Assembly: GCF_050624435.1 (NCBI RefSeq)
Contig: NC_134536.1
Coordinates: 142,087,059-142,151,058, forward strand
Origin: Tenrec ecaudatus
Taxonomy: Eukaryota > Chordata > Mammalia > Afrosoricida > Tenrecidae
DNA: 64,000 nt
Direction of reading: 5' to 3'
Shown: positions 20,225-33,387 of the stretch, piece by piece
Numbering within the stretch: the stretch's first letter is position 1
Layout of the letters: each line of letters begins with the position of its first letter
Notes under the pieces: generated by a model
What the model was told of the DNA's origin: nothing
The model's input: the letters and a program-made list of their open reading frames with translations, nothing else
Database searches by the model: none
Position numbers and translations under genes: made by a program

Positions 20225-23200
20225 AGTGGACACATGCCTGCTGTGCGGGTATGGGACGTGTCGGAGCGCAGCCTGGTGGCGGAGCTTCAGGAGCATAAGT
20301 ATGGCATGGCATGTGTGGCCTTCTCATCCAGTGCCAAGTACATTGTCTCAGTGGGCTACCAGCATGACATGATCGTCAATGTCTGGGCCTGGAAGGTGAG
20401 TGGGCTGCTGGCCTCAGGACAGGCGGGGCCGGGAGGGGAGCCAAGAAACTGCTGACCGGTGGCCTTTACTTCCGCCTGCTGGCCTCAGTCCCTTTCTAGA
20501 GAACTCTGAGCAGAAAGGAGCAACTGGGTATCTAGGATGCTGAAGAAGGGGCAGAAGGAGAGGTCAAGTTCACAGCTTGTCTAACCTTCAGTGTGTAAGT
20601 TTCTTTTCCCTCAGCTCCTAGAAGCAGAGCCTTGATTTCCCTTGACTTTCTCTCCAGAAAAACATTGTAGTGGCTTCCAACAAGGTGTCCAGTCAGGTGA
20701 CAGCAGTATCCTTCTCTGAGGACTGCAGCTACTTTGTCACTGCAGGCAACCGGCACATCAAGTTCTGGTACCTCGATGACAGCAAGACCTCAAAGGTGAG
20801 GCAGCAAGTAGCCACTAGGGTGGGGTCTGCCCAGATATGTTCCACCTGCGCCCCCTTCTGCATGCTCAAAAGCCCCTTGGAAGTCTCAGCTGGGCCAGGT
20901 GCTATGTCAATATGCAAGGGAAGCCTTCTCCCTCCCTCCCCAGGGCCTGCTTTCCAGGGGGTAGCCTGCAGGGTGTGTGGGTGGCACCTGTGGTGTGTCT
21001 CCACAGGTGAATGCCACTGTACCCCTGCTGGGCCGCTCTGGGCTGCTGGGGGAACCTGCGGAACAACCTGTTCACTGATGTAGACTGTGGCTGCGGGAAG
21101 AAGACTGACAGCACCTTCTGTATCACATCCTCTGGGCAGCTGTGCGAGTTCAGTGACCCGGAGACTGTTGGACAAGTGGGTGGAGCTGAGTGTAAGTGAA
21201 TGCTTTGTCGGCACCCTCCCGTCTGTCACCTCCGGGCTCCAGGGCACCTGAGTCTGCATGCACGCTGGGGGAGGCCCCAGGCGGAGGAATGTGTTTGGGA
21301 ACCTCTCTGCTTGCTCGCCCTCTCTGTCTCTGCCTCTTCCTCTGCTTTCCTCTTCTGCTCAGCACACAGACAGCATCACAGTAAGTGTGCTGGCCCTGTC
21401 CGCTGCCTCTGCTGCCTTTCTCTGGGCCGGCCTTTTCTGGGTGTGTCTTTGCCCAAACCTCAGGTGCCTTATAAGGCTTGCTGACTCCTTCCCCCTAATT
21501 GCACGGGGCTGTGGGCCCTCTGGCCAGCTGCTGTTAGAGGGAGGGGCATTGAGGGGCTCTGCCCAGGGCAGCTGGCCTGCCTTGCGCTTGTCCTTGCCTC
21601 TTGGCTCATGGCTGTTGAGGTGTCCGGTGAAGGAGTGGACAGACGCCCTTGCTGACTGTGGCTTCTGTGCTCACAGACCACAGTGGCCCACTGCATCTCG
21701 GTGAGCCAGGACTACATCTTCTGCGGCTGTGCTGACGGCACCGTGTGCCTTTTCAACCCCTTCAACCTGCACTTCCTCAGCATGCTGCCCCGGCCCCATG
21801 CCCTGGGCACAGACATTGCCAGCATCACAGAGGCCAGGTGAGCGGTGTGGGTGGGCCCCTGAGTCCTGTCAGAGCCCCACTCTGTGCCAGGCCGTCCCTG
21901 GCATGCTGCAAGGAGAGGAGGGCACACATAGACCTCTGGGAAGACCCTTGCAGTCAAGCACAGGTGGGTCTTTTAGCATTTGTTGCTCACTGTGGGCAAC
22001 CGTGGTAATCTGAGTCTGCAGTGTGGTAATGCATTGTCCTGTAAACACCACAGCTAGGACAGACGGGCAGTTCCTTAGGGTTTCTGAGAGAGGCTGGAAA
22101 CCTGACGGAGCAGGCCTTTCTCCCTCAGGGTGGTCCTGGGTAGCAGCTAAGGTAGGAGGGTCTTATTGTAGCCTCGGGCCTTGGGTTGGGTGATTGCAGG
22201 AAGTGAAGTTTTGCTCTGGTTTCAGTGCTGCCAGGAAGCGGGGCAGTTCTGCAGTTGGGTATATTAATTTCTCATTCAGGGAAGGAGTGGGCTAAATCTG
22301 CAAATGGCAGGAAATGATATATGACCATGACTGGTTTGCACAGTGCCCTTCCTTTTCCTCTGACGTGAGTCTAGAAGGGCCTGACATCTGCTTGGCTGCA
22401 TCACGGCCACACACTGTCCCCGCCTGATGTTGGGGGCTATGAAATAGCTTGTGTTCTTTTGCAGAGCCCCATGGCAAGGAATGCCAGGCCAGCCGCTGCG
22501 TTCTTTCTCCAGTGACTGCTGGCCAACCTGCTGCTCCTCCCTTTAGTGCCCCTTTGCATTAGCGCTAACTCACCAGTTTGCCCTGTCTGCCCTGGACACC
22601 CTGACCCCCTCTTTCCTCAGTCGCCTTTTCGCTGGAGTGGCCAATGCGAAGTATCGGGACACCATCACCTTGACCTTTGATCCTGCAAATCAGTGGCTGT
22701 CTTGTGTGTACAATGACCATGGTACTTATGTCTGGGATGTGAAGGACCCCAAGAAAGTGGGCAAGGTGTATTCAGCTCTCTATCATTCCTCCTGCGTCTG
22801 GAGTGTAGAGGTACGTGGGCCAGGTCTGCTGAGACTGACCGTGTTTCCTGGCCTACCATTAGGAGCTGGGGTTCCTCAAGTGTGGAATTTGTTTCCTCCA
22901 GCACCCTTGCTCCCCAAGCTGTGCCCCTGGGTCCCTTCGTATCTGTTAATTGGCTCTGAGGATGGGAGGGGATTTTAGTGCTGACTCATCTCAGACGTTT
23001 TTCAGTATGCCCCTGTGCAGTCTTAGCTTGGCCTCTTTGGACATGTTCCTGAACTTGACCAAACCTTAGTTTCTGCAATTGTGAAATGACATACCTGATG
23101 CATTTGATTTTTACGAACAGGAGACAATGTAAGTGGGAGATTTAGAATGCCTAGTACTTACTAGGTGCTTGGTTAATGTATATTCCTTTACTTGTTAAAG

Positions 23201-24234
23201 ACAAGAGCTAATCATTATGACTTGCTTGCTATGGGATAAGCCGTTGCCTCCAGGGGACAGGATGGGGGAACTTTAGGCCCCCAAGGACAGAGGTTCAGGA
23301 GGGTTTAGCTGAAAAGGGTTGGGGACAAAATTTATTATCTCCAAGGGAAAGATACTAACTTGACAATGAAGAAACGGCAAAACCCACCCTTAGCCAAGTC
23401 ATTAAGGTTAACATCCCGTGGCAGCAGCATGAATCTGGTGAGAGGGTACACTGAGAGGTTTCAAAATGTTCCCAGAAAATGTTATGACTCTTAAGAACTC
23501 CCAATAAAATGTTGAACAACAACAACCAACGTTGATGGAAAGTTTCTTTTAGTTCTGTTTTTCCATGCAGCCTCCTCCTAGCATTGTGTCTGGTATTCTT
23601 GACCCAAATGTATAAGGAACTTAGGATAGTCATGAGGAAACATCAGGCAACCTTCATTTGAGGTACACCTGCCAGAGTAACTTATCACACTCTCCCAGGT
23701 GTCAGGGTAGGAAAGACAAGCAAAGACTGAAAGCCATTCTAGACTGGGACAGATGACACCCATGTGCCGTGGGGGCTCCTAGGATCCTGGAGCAGAAGAA
23801 GTCCATTCGTGGGATAAACAAACAAACTCATTGGCATTGGGTTGATTCCAACTCAGAGCAACCCCCGCTGGTGACATTTAAATAAAGTCTAATAATGTTG
23901 TACCAGTGTGACCTCCGTGGTCCTTATCACTGTGTACTGTAGTGCATAAAACATTAATACGAAGGGAGACCAGGTGAGAGAGTTGAATGTGACATATCTT
24001 GACTCATTTTTCTAAAGGTTCAACCCAAAAGGTAAAGTAAAACAGCTCTTGATGGAGAGGAAAAGGTGGAAGGGGGTGGGTGATGATTCTTTCCCCCCGC
24101 TGCCTGGCACTGAACGGGCTCTCCTCTCTTCTCATTTTGCAGGGTCTACGAATTGCAGTTCCTGAGTGAAATGCTGAAGGTGGAGGCCCATGAGTCAGAG
24201 ATTCTGTGCCTGGAGTACTCGAAGCCAGACACAG
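20225..24234 (+). pseudogene. MAPKBP1: MAPKBP1 partial pseudogene, copy B
   Basis: Exons lie at 20225-20395, 20658-20795, 21007-21191, 21363-21380, 21677-21837, 22621-22810 and 24143-24234. It has the same two one-base insertions in 21007-21191 and the same missing exons as copy A. Exon 22621-22810 is the best conserved of the three copies: it reads [10 protein letters not shown] and [14 protein letters not shown], as expected for the family, where A and C carry N-P and G substitutions. A private change makes SML where A and C read STL near 21780. It is non-functional as a protein gene for the same reasons as A. Splice sites remain canonical, so a spliced non-coding transcript is possible but not shown. 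Confidence 0.88.
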
Positions 24235-24485
24235 GTACCTGGCCCTGGCCTGGAATGGCCTTGAGTGAGCCCCTCCAGTCTGGCCAGAGCCACTGATACT
24301 TGTCCTGCCTCTTGACTATGGGGCTGATCGTTCTTTTGGCTACCAAAAGAGTTAGTGATCCTTCTTGATGTCTCTGAAGGCTTCTTGTTGTTTCTGAAGG
24401 CTTTGGGGAGGACTGCATCTCAACTCTGCCCGACTCCATGGCTCATGTGGCTTAAGGATGTGGGGCTCAGTTTCTCTGGGTGCTC

Positions 24486-24661
24486 TTTGCTGGGCACTCA
24501 TGTTGGGCTGCGATCCACAAGCTCAGCAGTTTGAAACTACCAGCCGCTCTGCAGGAGAAAGGTGGGCCTTTCTACTCCTGTAAACAGTTACAGTCTCAGA
24601 AGCCCATAGGGGGTATTCACTATGAGTCAGCATTAACTTGATAGCAGCAGATTTGATTTTT
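24486..24661 (+). mobile_element. Afrotherian SINE (unit B)
   Basis: Equivalent of 4845-5020. Confidence 0.8.
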
Positions 24662-24975
24662 GTAAAGTCTTTTTAAAGCCAACCAAAAGCTGAATCAGTG
24701 AAGAAGATCTGCTTTAGACATTGTGCTCTTTTAAAGAATAATCTGTCTGTGATCAGATTGACACAGGAACTTGGAAGGTTAGGTGAAAAGTTTAAGGGGC
24801 AGTGAGCTTATGTGTGTGATGGAAATTTGGAATTGGAAAAGGACAGTGAGAATGGCTACATAATTTCAGAAATATAATGAATGTTAGCACATTGTACATG
24901 TAGAAATGATCGAATTGGTATATATTTTTGTGTGCATTGTTTTAGATCAGGGAGAAGACTCGAAGTTCAAATATA

Positions 24976-25341
24976 ATTTACAGAGACCCCCTTGTTAAAT
25001 CTTGAATGGGACAAAGTCCAGAAAAAACAAATCATCTGGTTGAGGGAGACCGTAAGCATGAGGCCATAATGGGGACTGAAGGATTCACAACAGCTCGGTC
25101 ACATGGAAAACAAAGGAAGCCCCTTTAAAAGTCAAGTTCCCAGCAGATCAGACCATCACAGTTGGAAATGTGACTACAGAAATGGGAAAGGGACCATGAT
25201 TGGAGTAAATACATTATTGCAGACTAGAAAAGTTTACAGGACTGGTTCAGGGCCCTCCAACCATCTTGGTCAGGGCATGAACGTGCAACCTCAGTACCCC
25301 AATTCCCATCAAGGACATACTCAGGCAAGTTCTTGAGGGCT
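24976..25341 (+). repeat. Unclassified dispersed repeat 'R', copy 1 of unit B
   Basis: Equivalent of 5335-5700. Confidence 0.55.
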
Positions 25342-25437
25342 AGACTACTCCTCACCAGGCTGGCCAGAGGAGTGGGTGGAAGCAAACAAACTCTGCCTGA
25401 GGGCAAAGCATTTTACGTTGCTAGTTCAGAGTCATGG

Positions 25438-25611
25438 AGCTCTAGTGCCATAGAAGGTTATGGGTTGGGCGGTTAACCACAAGGTTTCACTCTTCAAAAC
25501 CACCAGCCAGCTCCAGGGAAGAAAGATGAGGCTTTCTACTCCAATAAAAATATATAGTCTGGAGATAAAAAGCCCCAATGTAAGTTAACTGGGTTGATTC
25601 CTACTAGAGGG
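25438..25611 (+). mobile_element. Afrotherian SINE (unit B)
   Basis: Equivalent of 5797-5970. Confidence 0.75.
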
Positions 25612-25625
25612 ATAATGTGTGTGGG

Positions 25626-26123
25626 CCAGATGCTTGCAAGGTCCCTCAAGGCAATGCTGCCAGACTGCAGTCTCTGCTCCCTGCTGGTGGAGACAATGGA
25701 TTGCTTTTCTCTAAAACTTGGAACCATTAGCTTGGTTCCAGTAGGTGGAGTTCACACCCTACTGATAATGGTTCATATGGAGATCCAGAAAACAGGTCAA
25801 AGTTAAGCTGCCATTCTAAATGTAGGATCCGCCCATTTTGTCACCTGTATACCCCCAATCCCTCCTCTTCCTATTGCATGTATGCCCCTAGACCACCCCT
25901 TCTCACCGCTGTATAACATAGTCCAAGTCCTTCCTGTGATGTATGTCTTTACCCTCCCGTTTCCAATTCCCCTTGTCCTCCTTCCCTTCCCCCTCTCTCC
26001 ATGTGGACCACCAAGTGGGGCTGAGGTGAGCAATGCTACCATGATATGTGTGTGACTGCATTATTGTAATATCTCTTCTATCTCTCATGCTCCCAATGAC
26101 TTTAATATTTATATCTCAACCCT
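25626..26123 (+). mobile_element. Betaretrovirus-type LTR, 3'-truncated (unit B)
   Basis: Equivalent of 5985-6480, matching the spacer LTRs at 39120-39588 and 40018-40233. Confidence 0.65.
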
Positions 26124-26127
26124 TTAT

Positions 26128-26728
26128 GTTTCCAGGGCTTTCAATGACATTAGGCATCTTTTCAATGTTTATGAATCATGCTTATGAACCTCTCTTCTGT
26201 TAGTTGTCTGTGTGTATGCATTGCCTGTATTAAAAACATATAGAACCGAGCAATTTGTCTGGAAAAATAATTTATAGAAACTTTATGTTAGATTGCCATG
26301 CATTTTGCATAGCCAATTGTTCTTTTAAAACACTTTTCTTGTCATTGTGATACCATGCTAAAAGGTAAAAACATCTGTATATAGTCAAATAGCTTTATCT
26401 TTCCTTTAAAGACATGAACCTTCGTGTCTTGCTTAAAGTTTCCACCTCACTAAAGCTAAATTGCTACCCTCGAAAATAAATCCCTCTAAGTTTTTAATGC
26501 TTTGAATATTTTATCGCTCTAATCCTCCTGGAGTTTATTTTTGAATGTAGTATGCTCCTTCCTTTGATTTCTTGTAAATTCAGCCAATTCAACCACTCAT
26601 TAACCAAAGTATTCCTTTACCACTGGATTGTTTTGCCACCTTTGCTTTGCATAGCATATAGTTCTAAATTATATCCCAGACTACTGAATTATTTGCCAGA
26701 GTGGCTTTACTAATTGTACACTGGCATC
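26128..26728 (-). mobile_element. L1 ORF2-like remnant (unit B)
   Basis: Equivalent of 6485-7085. At its left edge B and C read 'gcatcttttcaatg' where A reads 'gcatcctcaatg'. Confidence 0.6.
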
Positions 26729-27052
26729 ACAACACGCGGGAGCTTCGGAAAGATCGTGGGAGAAAGGAATGAAAAGAGAAGATAATTTCCCATGAATTTT
26801 TGAAGCTTCCTCGTACAGGTGCTTTACAGTGAGTCGACATTAGGGTTTATAATCAATAAAAAATTCAACTGTGATCCAAGAATGAGGGGCGTGACATTTC
26901 CTGGTTGAGACAAAAGCGAACAGGCGAGCAGAATACGAAAAGAATTGGTTAACCGATGAAACTGCAGCCAAGTGTTAGCTGTTATCACAAAAATGAACAC
27001 ACAGAATATTCTTGAACTTGGAAGTGGGAACTTCAGCCTTTCAACGGCCATC

Positions 27053-27869
27053 GACGGTGCGGGGCAACATCCCCGCACTCCTACGCTCAGGAAGGGGGTT
27101 CTGGGGTCTGCGGCGCCGCGGGGCACAAGTGGGGCGAAGGGCTGCGAGGGAACGCCGAGGCAGAGGGGTCCCCGCGAGGCGGCTGCGGGCCGCTCCAGAA
27201 GGCAGGGGTCCGGGGGCTCTGCGGTCCCTCAGGACCCTCCAGGAGAGGCTCCAGAAAGGCAGCTGGAGGCCCCGGCCGGCCGTGCAGCTCGCTGGGAGGC
27301 GCGGGCGCACGTGCTCCGCCGGTCCGGGCGGCGGGGGCGGCTGAACGGGCCCTGGCCGTGGGCGGCGGGCGGCGGGCGGGCGCAGTGCGGCGCCGGGCAG
27401 GCGGGAGGTGACCGCGCGGGGCGGTCGCGGCGGCTGGGGCTACTGACGGCACACGGATCCGGAGCGCACTGCGCGGGGCGGGGCGCCGCGCAGGTGAGAG
27501 CGGCAGCGGACCCCGATGCGGCGCGGCTGAGGGCGGCCGAGGGCGGGGGGTCGCGGCGGCTAGCTCTTGGAGATCCCGGCCGGAGGCTCCGGCGCCGGTG
27601 CTGCGCTTCCTGCCGGCTCGAAGAACGAGCCCGAGCCTGGCCGCCCTCGGGATGCCTTGCTGAGGCTCCGCCGGACGTCCCCAACAGGGGGGGGGGCGGG
27701 GCGGGGCGCGTTCGGGCGCCTCCTGAGGGCGCCTCAGCGGAGAGCGGCGTTGGCGCCGTGGAGTCTACGCGGGCGGCCCAACCCGCCTGCCACTCAGGTG
27801 TCTTTTTGCACGGAAGTGAGTTTTAGGAGCGGGAAACCTGTGGTGGGCGTGACTGACGTGTTTTTAAAT
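27053..27869 (+). promoter_or_regulatory. CpG island with consensus splice donor (unit B)
   Basis: Same island as 7410-8226. The donor GCGCAG|GTGAGAGCGG is at 27493/27494. It differs from A at very few bases (for example 'gcggcgggcgg' for 'gcagcgggcgg'), with no visible loss of CpGs between copies. Confidence 0.7.
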
Positions 27870-28278
27870 CATTTTCTATACATTTAAAGCTGTAAAGGCA
27901 AAACTTCATGATCCAATTAATATAGCCAAAAATTCAGGCTTGATAGAAACATTTAGAATCCAGCCACTGGGGGTAAAGTCCCCTTATTCCCATCTGTTAT
28001 TGGAGGAAGGTATGAGAGAGATTGGATACTGCGGTGGGAAGAAATAGAGCCAAATAGGAATGTCTGCTTCTATAGGGAGAATGTATCAGCCATGCGCTCA
28101 CTTTAAGGCAGCACAGCTTTAAGGGAGAATCTGTGGAAATGATAGATTACCGCAGGAACATGAACTTGGAGTATATCTCCAACTAACAGAGTGGTGGTCT
28201 TTCAGCCATGGAACATTAGTCTCCCAGATTCCCTCTGTACCAGTCAGGGAATAAGTCCCAGTATTATTTCCCTTGGTG

Positions 28279-28700
28279 CTAGTATCCCACATTTCCCCTC
28301 TCTGCATTATGTTTAAGATTCAATAGTGTCACGGAGGCAACATGGTCTCTTTTCATATCTATTAGCTTCCTATAGAAGTGACATGAGACTGCAAGCATCA
28401 CAATTATGATAAAAAACACAGTCAGAGTGGAACTTAAGCTATGTGAAGTACTTTGCCCCCAAGCTCGCGGGTCCAACCCTTCCATGCTACTCATCAATTG
28501 CTTAATCACATCAGAGCCAGGAGAAGCCTCAAGCTTGTCTTTGAATGTATAGAAAATATCCTTTTTAAGCTGATCAATATCTAATGAAATGTTTCCCTTA
28601 AACCCTTGCAAATGTTTCCTAATCAAATTCCAATCATGCAATGTCTTATTATAAGGATAAGTGGTTATACAGAAATCAGTTACATTCCAATCACATTATA
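28279..28700 (-). pseudogene. env: Envelope TM remnant, betaretrovirus-like (unit B)
   Basis: Open frame of 120 codons identical in layout to copy A: ectodomain stalk, one membrane segment and a short basic tail. SU and the fusion region are absent. Confidence 0.65.
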
Positions 28701-28751
28701 GCATTGACAAATTCAAAATCTTGATCTTTCAGCAAAGCAGTCTGCAGTAAT

Positions 28752-29012
28752 GTAGGGACTTTATGGATGTGCTTTATACAATTGATGTATGTATACGTAT
28801 GGATTGTGGTAAGAGTTGTATGAGTCCCTAATAAAATGTAAAAGAAGAAAAGAGAAAAAAAATGATTAGGGCAAAGACTGTACAGTTGTGCTTTATACAA
28901 TTGATGTATGTATATATATGAACGGTGAAAAGAATTGTATGAGCCCCAATAAATTGTTAAAATTAAAAAAAAAATTCATTTAAAAAAAATAAATAAAATA
29001 AAATTTAAAAAA
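28752..29012 (+). mobile_element. Two short L1 3' ends with A-rich tails (unit B)
   Basis: Equivalent of 9109-9370, with one base fewer in the A tract. Shared with A, absent from C. Confidence 0.8.
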
Positions 29013-29421
29013 AAATGAGTAAATGAACTTTGTCACACATAAGATTCCTCTTCTCCTTCTGTTTTAACAATTTAAATAGTAAAGCATTGCTAGATCTTGA
29101 ACCAGTAAAAGTACTAGTTAGATAACCTTCATTGTTATGTAAATACCGGCTCCCATCCCTCAGAGAATTAAGAGAGCTAACTAATTGGGAGAACTTCTTA
29201 TCATACTTTGAAAGACTGAAAAAATTCTTAATAAATTTGTTCAGCTGATCTTGAAGTAACTTACCAAGCAGACATTTTTTCTCCAGGCTTACCAATAAGG
29301 TTATAGGCTCAATTGAGCCGTTTTGCCTTTCAGGCTTCTCACACTGTATGATTTTACCTTGCAATATTCTGTCTTGGTTAACTTCACTCATTCCCTCTAT
29401 GCTGGCTTTAGGGGAAGTTAA

Positions 29422-30028
29422 TGGGAGGGCCTTAGGCCCCCCTGAATGCCCTAAGGAAATGACCCGGCATCCACAGTTAACAAACCTTTTTCCTTCCATT
29501 TCTAATTCCATGTGGGGGCGCTGTTTCTCCACAACAGCAGTCCAGAAGACTGCTTGATTTATAGGGTGGTCAAACTTCTCAAGTACTCTTTCCTGATAGG
29601 TATAAATTTTTACTCTAGAAATGCAAGGAAGGGAAAATTGGCTTAAGCGATCCTACATTTTTACAAACCATGGTATATCAGAACTCATTACTGCCTTAAT
29701 TTCTTCTTCACAATCCTGACCAATAACTCCAGCAACACCTTGAGAATTTATGTTGGACTTTCTTTTTTTTTTTTTTTTTGGACTTTCTTAATAAACTTCC
29801 TATAGTTCTTTTAGGTAGTGGACCCCAATTACTGCTCTTCGTTTCTGATTCAATCACAGTTTTGGGCTTTTTCTTACAACTCTTATCAACTCCAGTATCA
29901 ATTTTAATTTCTTGAGTACTAAGGTTAAATCTTCCTGATAGAAACTGTATTAATCTTTCAATAAGAGGTCCCTGCTTTTGAGGATCAAGCTCCTGTGAAG
30001 GCTTCTGAGCCATCTCTTGGTTATTCAA
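29422..30028 (-). pseudogene. pro: dUTPase-protease remnant (unit B)
   Basis: Same dUTPase C-terminal motif and protease start lacking the catalytic aspartate as in A. The poly-T run at about 29763-29779 breaks the frame. Confidence 0.6.
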
Positions 30029-30157
30029 ACCAACTGCAGTGAGAACAGAGACTAGGTTTTTGCCTCTTTGGCTAGGTCTGTTCTCCTGCTGTGAGGCTGC
30101 TAGATAAAGGCGATTTCTCTCAAAGATCTTCTTTGCTCCAGTAGGCAGACACCTTGC

Positions 30158-32101
30158 CTACCACGCTCTGCTATGAGGGCTCTGCATCAAGCTTCTTCCA
30201 CTATTTTCCCGCCGGGAAGTCTTTGCTAATGGCGACCCTTCACGGTTGATTTTTGAACGACATTGGCTCGCCCAATGAGTTCCCTTCCTACAATGGAGGC
30301 AGAGTTCAGGTTCGTTTAAACCCGATCTCCATGGTCCTGGCCCATGCTCTGACATTGGCCGCAGCCTGCTCTGCCTACACTCTTTTGAAGATGACTTGTC
30401 TTCCCACAACTAAAGCACTTTCTTCCAGGTCTGATATAGTTTGCCAATGAAGCTGCCATGAGGTCTGCCTTGTATTCCTCTGCCTCTACATTCCTGCATA
30501 TCCTAAAATAACCCAGCAAAGTGCCCTGTTCGCTGTAGGGATGCAAGGCATTTTTACAGTGCTTATTAGAGAAATCATAAGATAGCTTGTGCACTAGGTC
30601 TCTTACTGCCTGAACATTCTTCACACATTTGGAAATAGCATCTTCCAGTCGGGACACAAAGTCAGCGTAACGCTCATCATATTCTGTTGTCTTATAGCCC
30701 TGTAACGCGGCGTTCTCTCTTCTGATGGAATTATCTTTTCCCAGGCCCTTAAGCAAACCTCATGTATCTGTCCTATTGTCTGTTCAGTAAACTGTAGTTG
30801 AGACTCAACTGTAATATAATTTGCATCCCCTAGCAATTGATGAATTCCTATATCTATCCCATCCTCAGCATTCTTCCCAGCTCTTGCAAGGGCTGCTTCC
30901 TTCCATAGCATTTGATATCACAAGCATTCTGAAGAGTAAAGACAAATTCTCACTAAAGCTTTCCAATCTGTAGGGGTCCAGCTGTCAGACTCTGCTAGAG
31001 CCCTTATCATGCTAATTACAAAATGTGAGTCTGGGCCGTAGTCATTGATTGCCTGCTTGAGATCTTTTAGCAACTTAAAAGGCAAAGGCACTGTGAATTC
31101 CTTTTGGTTCTAACAGGATAAGACATCTTGCATTCTAAATCTTCTTCTGCAATCCCTCTTCCTACTCTGGAGAGTAAAGGTGCTTTCCTATACTTTGCTT
31201 CTTTACGTCTATTCTCTGAGCTACTCTTTTCAATCTGGATATCTTGGAGTTCCACTTCCTGAACTTCACCTTCTGTGCTAGCTCTCCTAGTTTGCATTTC
31301 TTTGGAGCTAATCTCTCTACCTTCAGGGCTGGCTTGCTTGATTGTTTTACAATCTCTGGCCTTTCTTACACTAAATTCCAGCAGGAGAGCAGTTGCTTTT
31401 ACTATGTCCCCTTCTGACTCAGGCTCATTCTTTTAGCTCTGCCTAAAATCTTCTCATCTGCCTGAAACCCGTTCTCACTGCTTCTCATCTGATTTAAATT
31501 TGGGCATCTTAGACGTTGCCTGTTCTGCTTCTTGGCTTTCTCTACCTTTGAAAGCAAGGGAGCTTCCTGGGATTGTTTAATAGCCATGCTTTGGATCTTG
31601 CAATCCACTGCCTCTAGTACTGTATCACCTTTAAACCTTCGGAGTCTGCAGTCTCGCGAGAGCATACAGGCTTTGGCAATGAGGTTCTGTTCTAGAATTG
31701 GAGGCTTTAGATAACAAACCAATCCCTGCCTTTTCAGTTTTTCCTAAAGTTTCATAACCTAAATCATGCTTATTCACAGACACTTTAGCTTGCTTTGCTA
31801 GATTTGAATAGACACAAGACTTCTCACTAGACTGTTCATCCTTATTCAATTCCTCCTGCAAAAGTTTTAAAACCATCTTAACTTGTACCCACAGAGACCA
31901 CTTCTCCATAGGGATACTCTCCCCATCTCTGTGCTTCCTTTAAGTTGACAATGACCTCCTCCCAGGTCTCTAAATCAAAAGTTCCTTCCTCTGAGAACCA
32001 TGAATTATACCTTTTTACTACTTTTAGAAAACATTGTATCTTTTTCTTCGTTACTTTTACACCTTGTCTTTTCAGTAAGTAGAGAGCATGGTACCATAAG
32101 T
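30158..32101 (-). pseudogene. gag: gag remnant (MA-CA-NC), betaretrovirus-like (unit B)
   Basis: Same breaks and motifs as copy A: matrix-like start, capsid with a major homology region after a frameshift, first zinc knuckle lacking its last Cys, second knuckle intact. Confidence 0.78.
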
Positions 32102-32270
32102 TTCAGGTTTACTTTTACCTTGCTCCCATTATCCTCTTTAAAATTCTAATTCACTATTTCCACTACTTCTCTGTCGATCCCCACACCGGATCCTCACTTC
32201 ACACAATTTTCAAATTCACTCTACATACCAATGGGGCCATATAATTGTTATATGGGATATAACTCATATT

Positions 32271-32288
32271 GTCCCACGTTGTGCGCCA
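32271..32288 (-). other. Retroviral primer-binding site (unit B)
   Basis: Identical to 12629-12646, two bases inside the LTR end. Confidence 0.7.
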
Positions 32289-32423
32289 TTTGTCTGGGGA
32301 AGCCCGCCTTGTGCTGGGGCTCCAGCCTCCAGCCCAGTCCTTGAGCCTCCTGCCTGGTCTCCATCCCACCTCCCTTCGTCCACACTGAGCGTGGACCTGG
32401 CTGGTAAGATCATGGCCATCCAG

Positions 32424-32582
32424 GAGGTGAGCATGCTACCATGAATTGTGTCTGACTGCATTATTGTAATGTCTCTTCTATCGCTCATGCTCCCGGTGAC
32501 TTTAATATAATATTTATATATCTCAACCATACAATTGTGCTTATTGAACCCAAGATTACTGGTGGGGGGCTGGCACCCCAAC
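32424..32582 (+). mobile_element. LTR 3' fragment (unit B)
   Basis: Equivalent of 12782-12940. Confidence 0.55.
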
Positions 32583-33092
32583 TCATACCACAGTACATAC
32601 CATTTGTCTAGTTCTTCAATGCTTCCTCTCCCGCTCACTCCCTCCAACTATCATGACCTCAGCTCTACCTTACAAAGCCGGCTAGACCAGAGCATGTACA
32701 CTGGTACAGATAAGAACTCTCAACACACAGAATCCAGGACAGATAAACCCTTCAGGAACAGTAATGGAAGTAGTGATAACATGAGGGTAGGGATGAGATA
32801 GAGGGAACTGATAGCAATGATTGATGTATTAACACTCACACCCCAGGGGGACAAGCAACAGAAACATTGGTGAAGTGAGACCTTGGACATTGTAAAATAT
32901 GAAAGTATAATTTATCAAGGTTTCATGAGGGTGGGAGAGTGGGAGAGAAGGGGGGAAAAGGAGCTGATACCAAGGGGTCAAGTATAAAGAAAATGATGAT
33001 GGTACCGTAGGTACAAATGTGCTTGATACAATTGATGTATGCATTGTTATAAGTGGTGTAAGAGCCCCCGATAAAATGACTTAATTTTTTAA
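32583..33092 (+). mobile_element. L1 3' end, 5'-truncated (unit B)
   Basis: Equivalent of 12941-13450. Confidence 0.8.
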
Positions 33093-33170
33093 AAGTGTTT
33101 AGGTAGATCTTGATGGAGGATAGATTGAGAAACAATAGTTTCAGAATTTGATAATTTTGCTTAATAATCA

Positions 33171-33387
33171 AACTGAAAACTCACTGCCATTGCACCTTTT
33201 GTGACTCACAGCAACCCTGACTTTCAGCAACCCTATTGGACAGGGTAGAGCAGCCCCTGTGAGTTTCTGAGACTGCAACTCTTTACAGGGGTAGAAAGCC
33301 CTAACGTTTCTCTCTCAGAGCGGGTGGTGGTTTTGAACTATGTGGGTAGCAGCCCAAGTGAAAACCACTATGCCACCAGGGCTCCCT
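33171..33387 (-). mobile_element. Afrotherian SINE (unit B)
   Basis: Equivalent of 13529-13745. Confidence 0.85.

Larger units (their letters stand above)
27873..32291 (-). mobile_element. Betaretrovirus-like endogenous retrovirus, copy B (defective)
   Basis: Same structure as copy A: primer-binding site (32271-32288), gag (32101-30158), dUTPase-protease (30028-29422), L1 tails (28752-29012) in place of retroviral sequence, envelope TM (28700-28279), and presumed 3' LTR ending at the CpG island. Confidence 0.82.
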
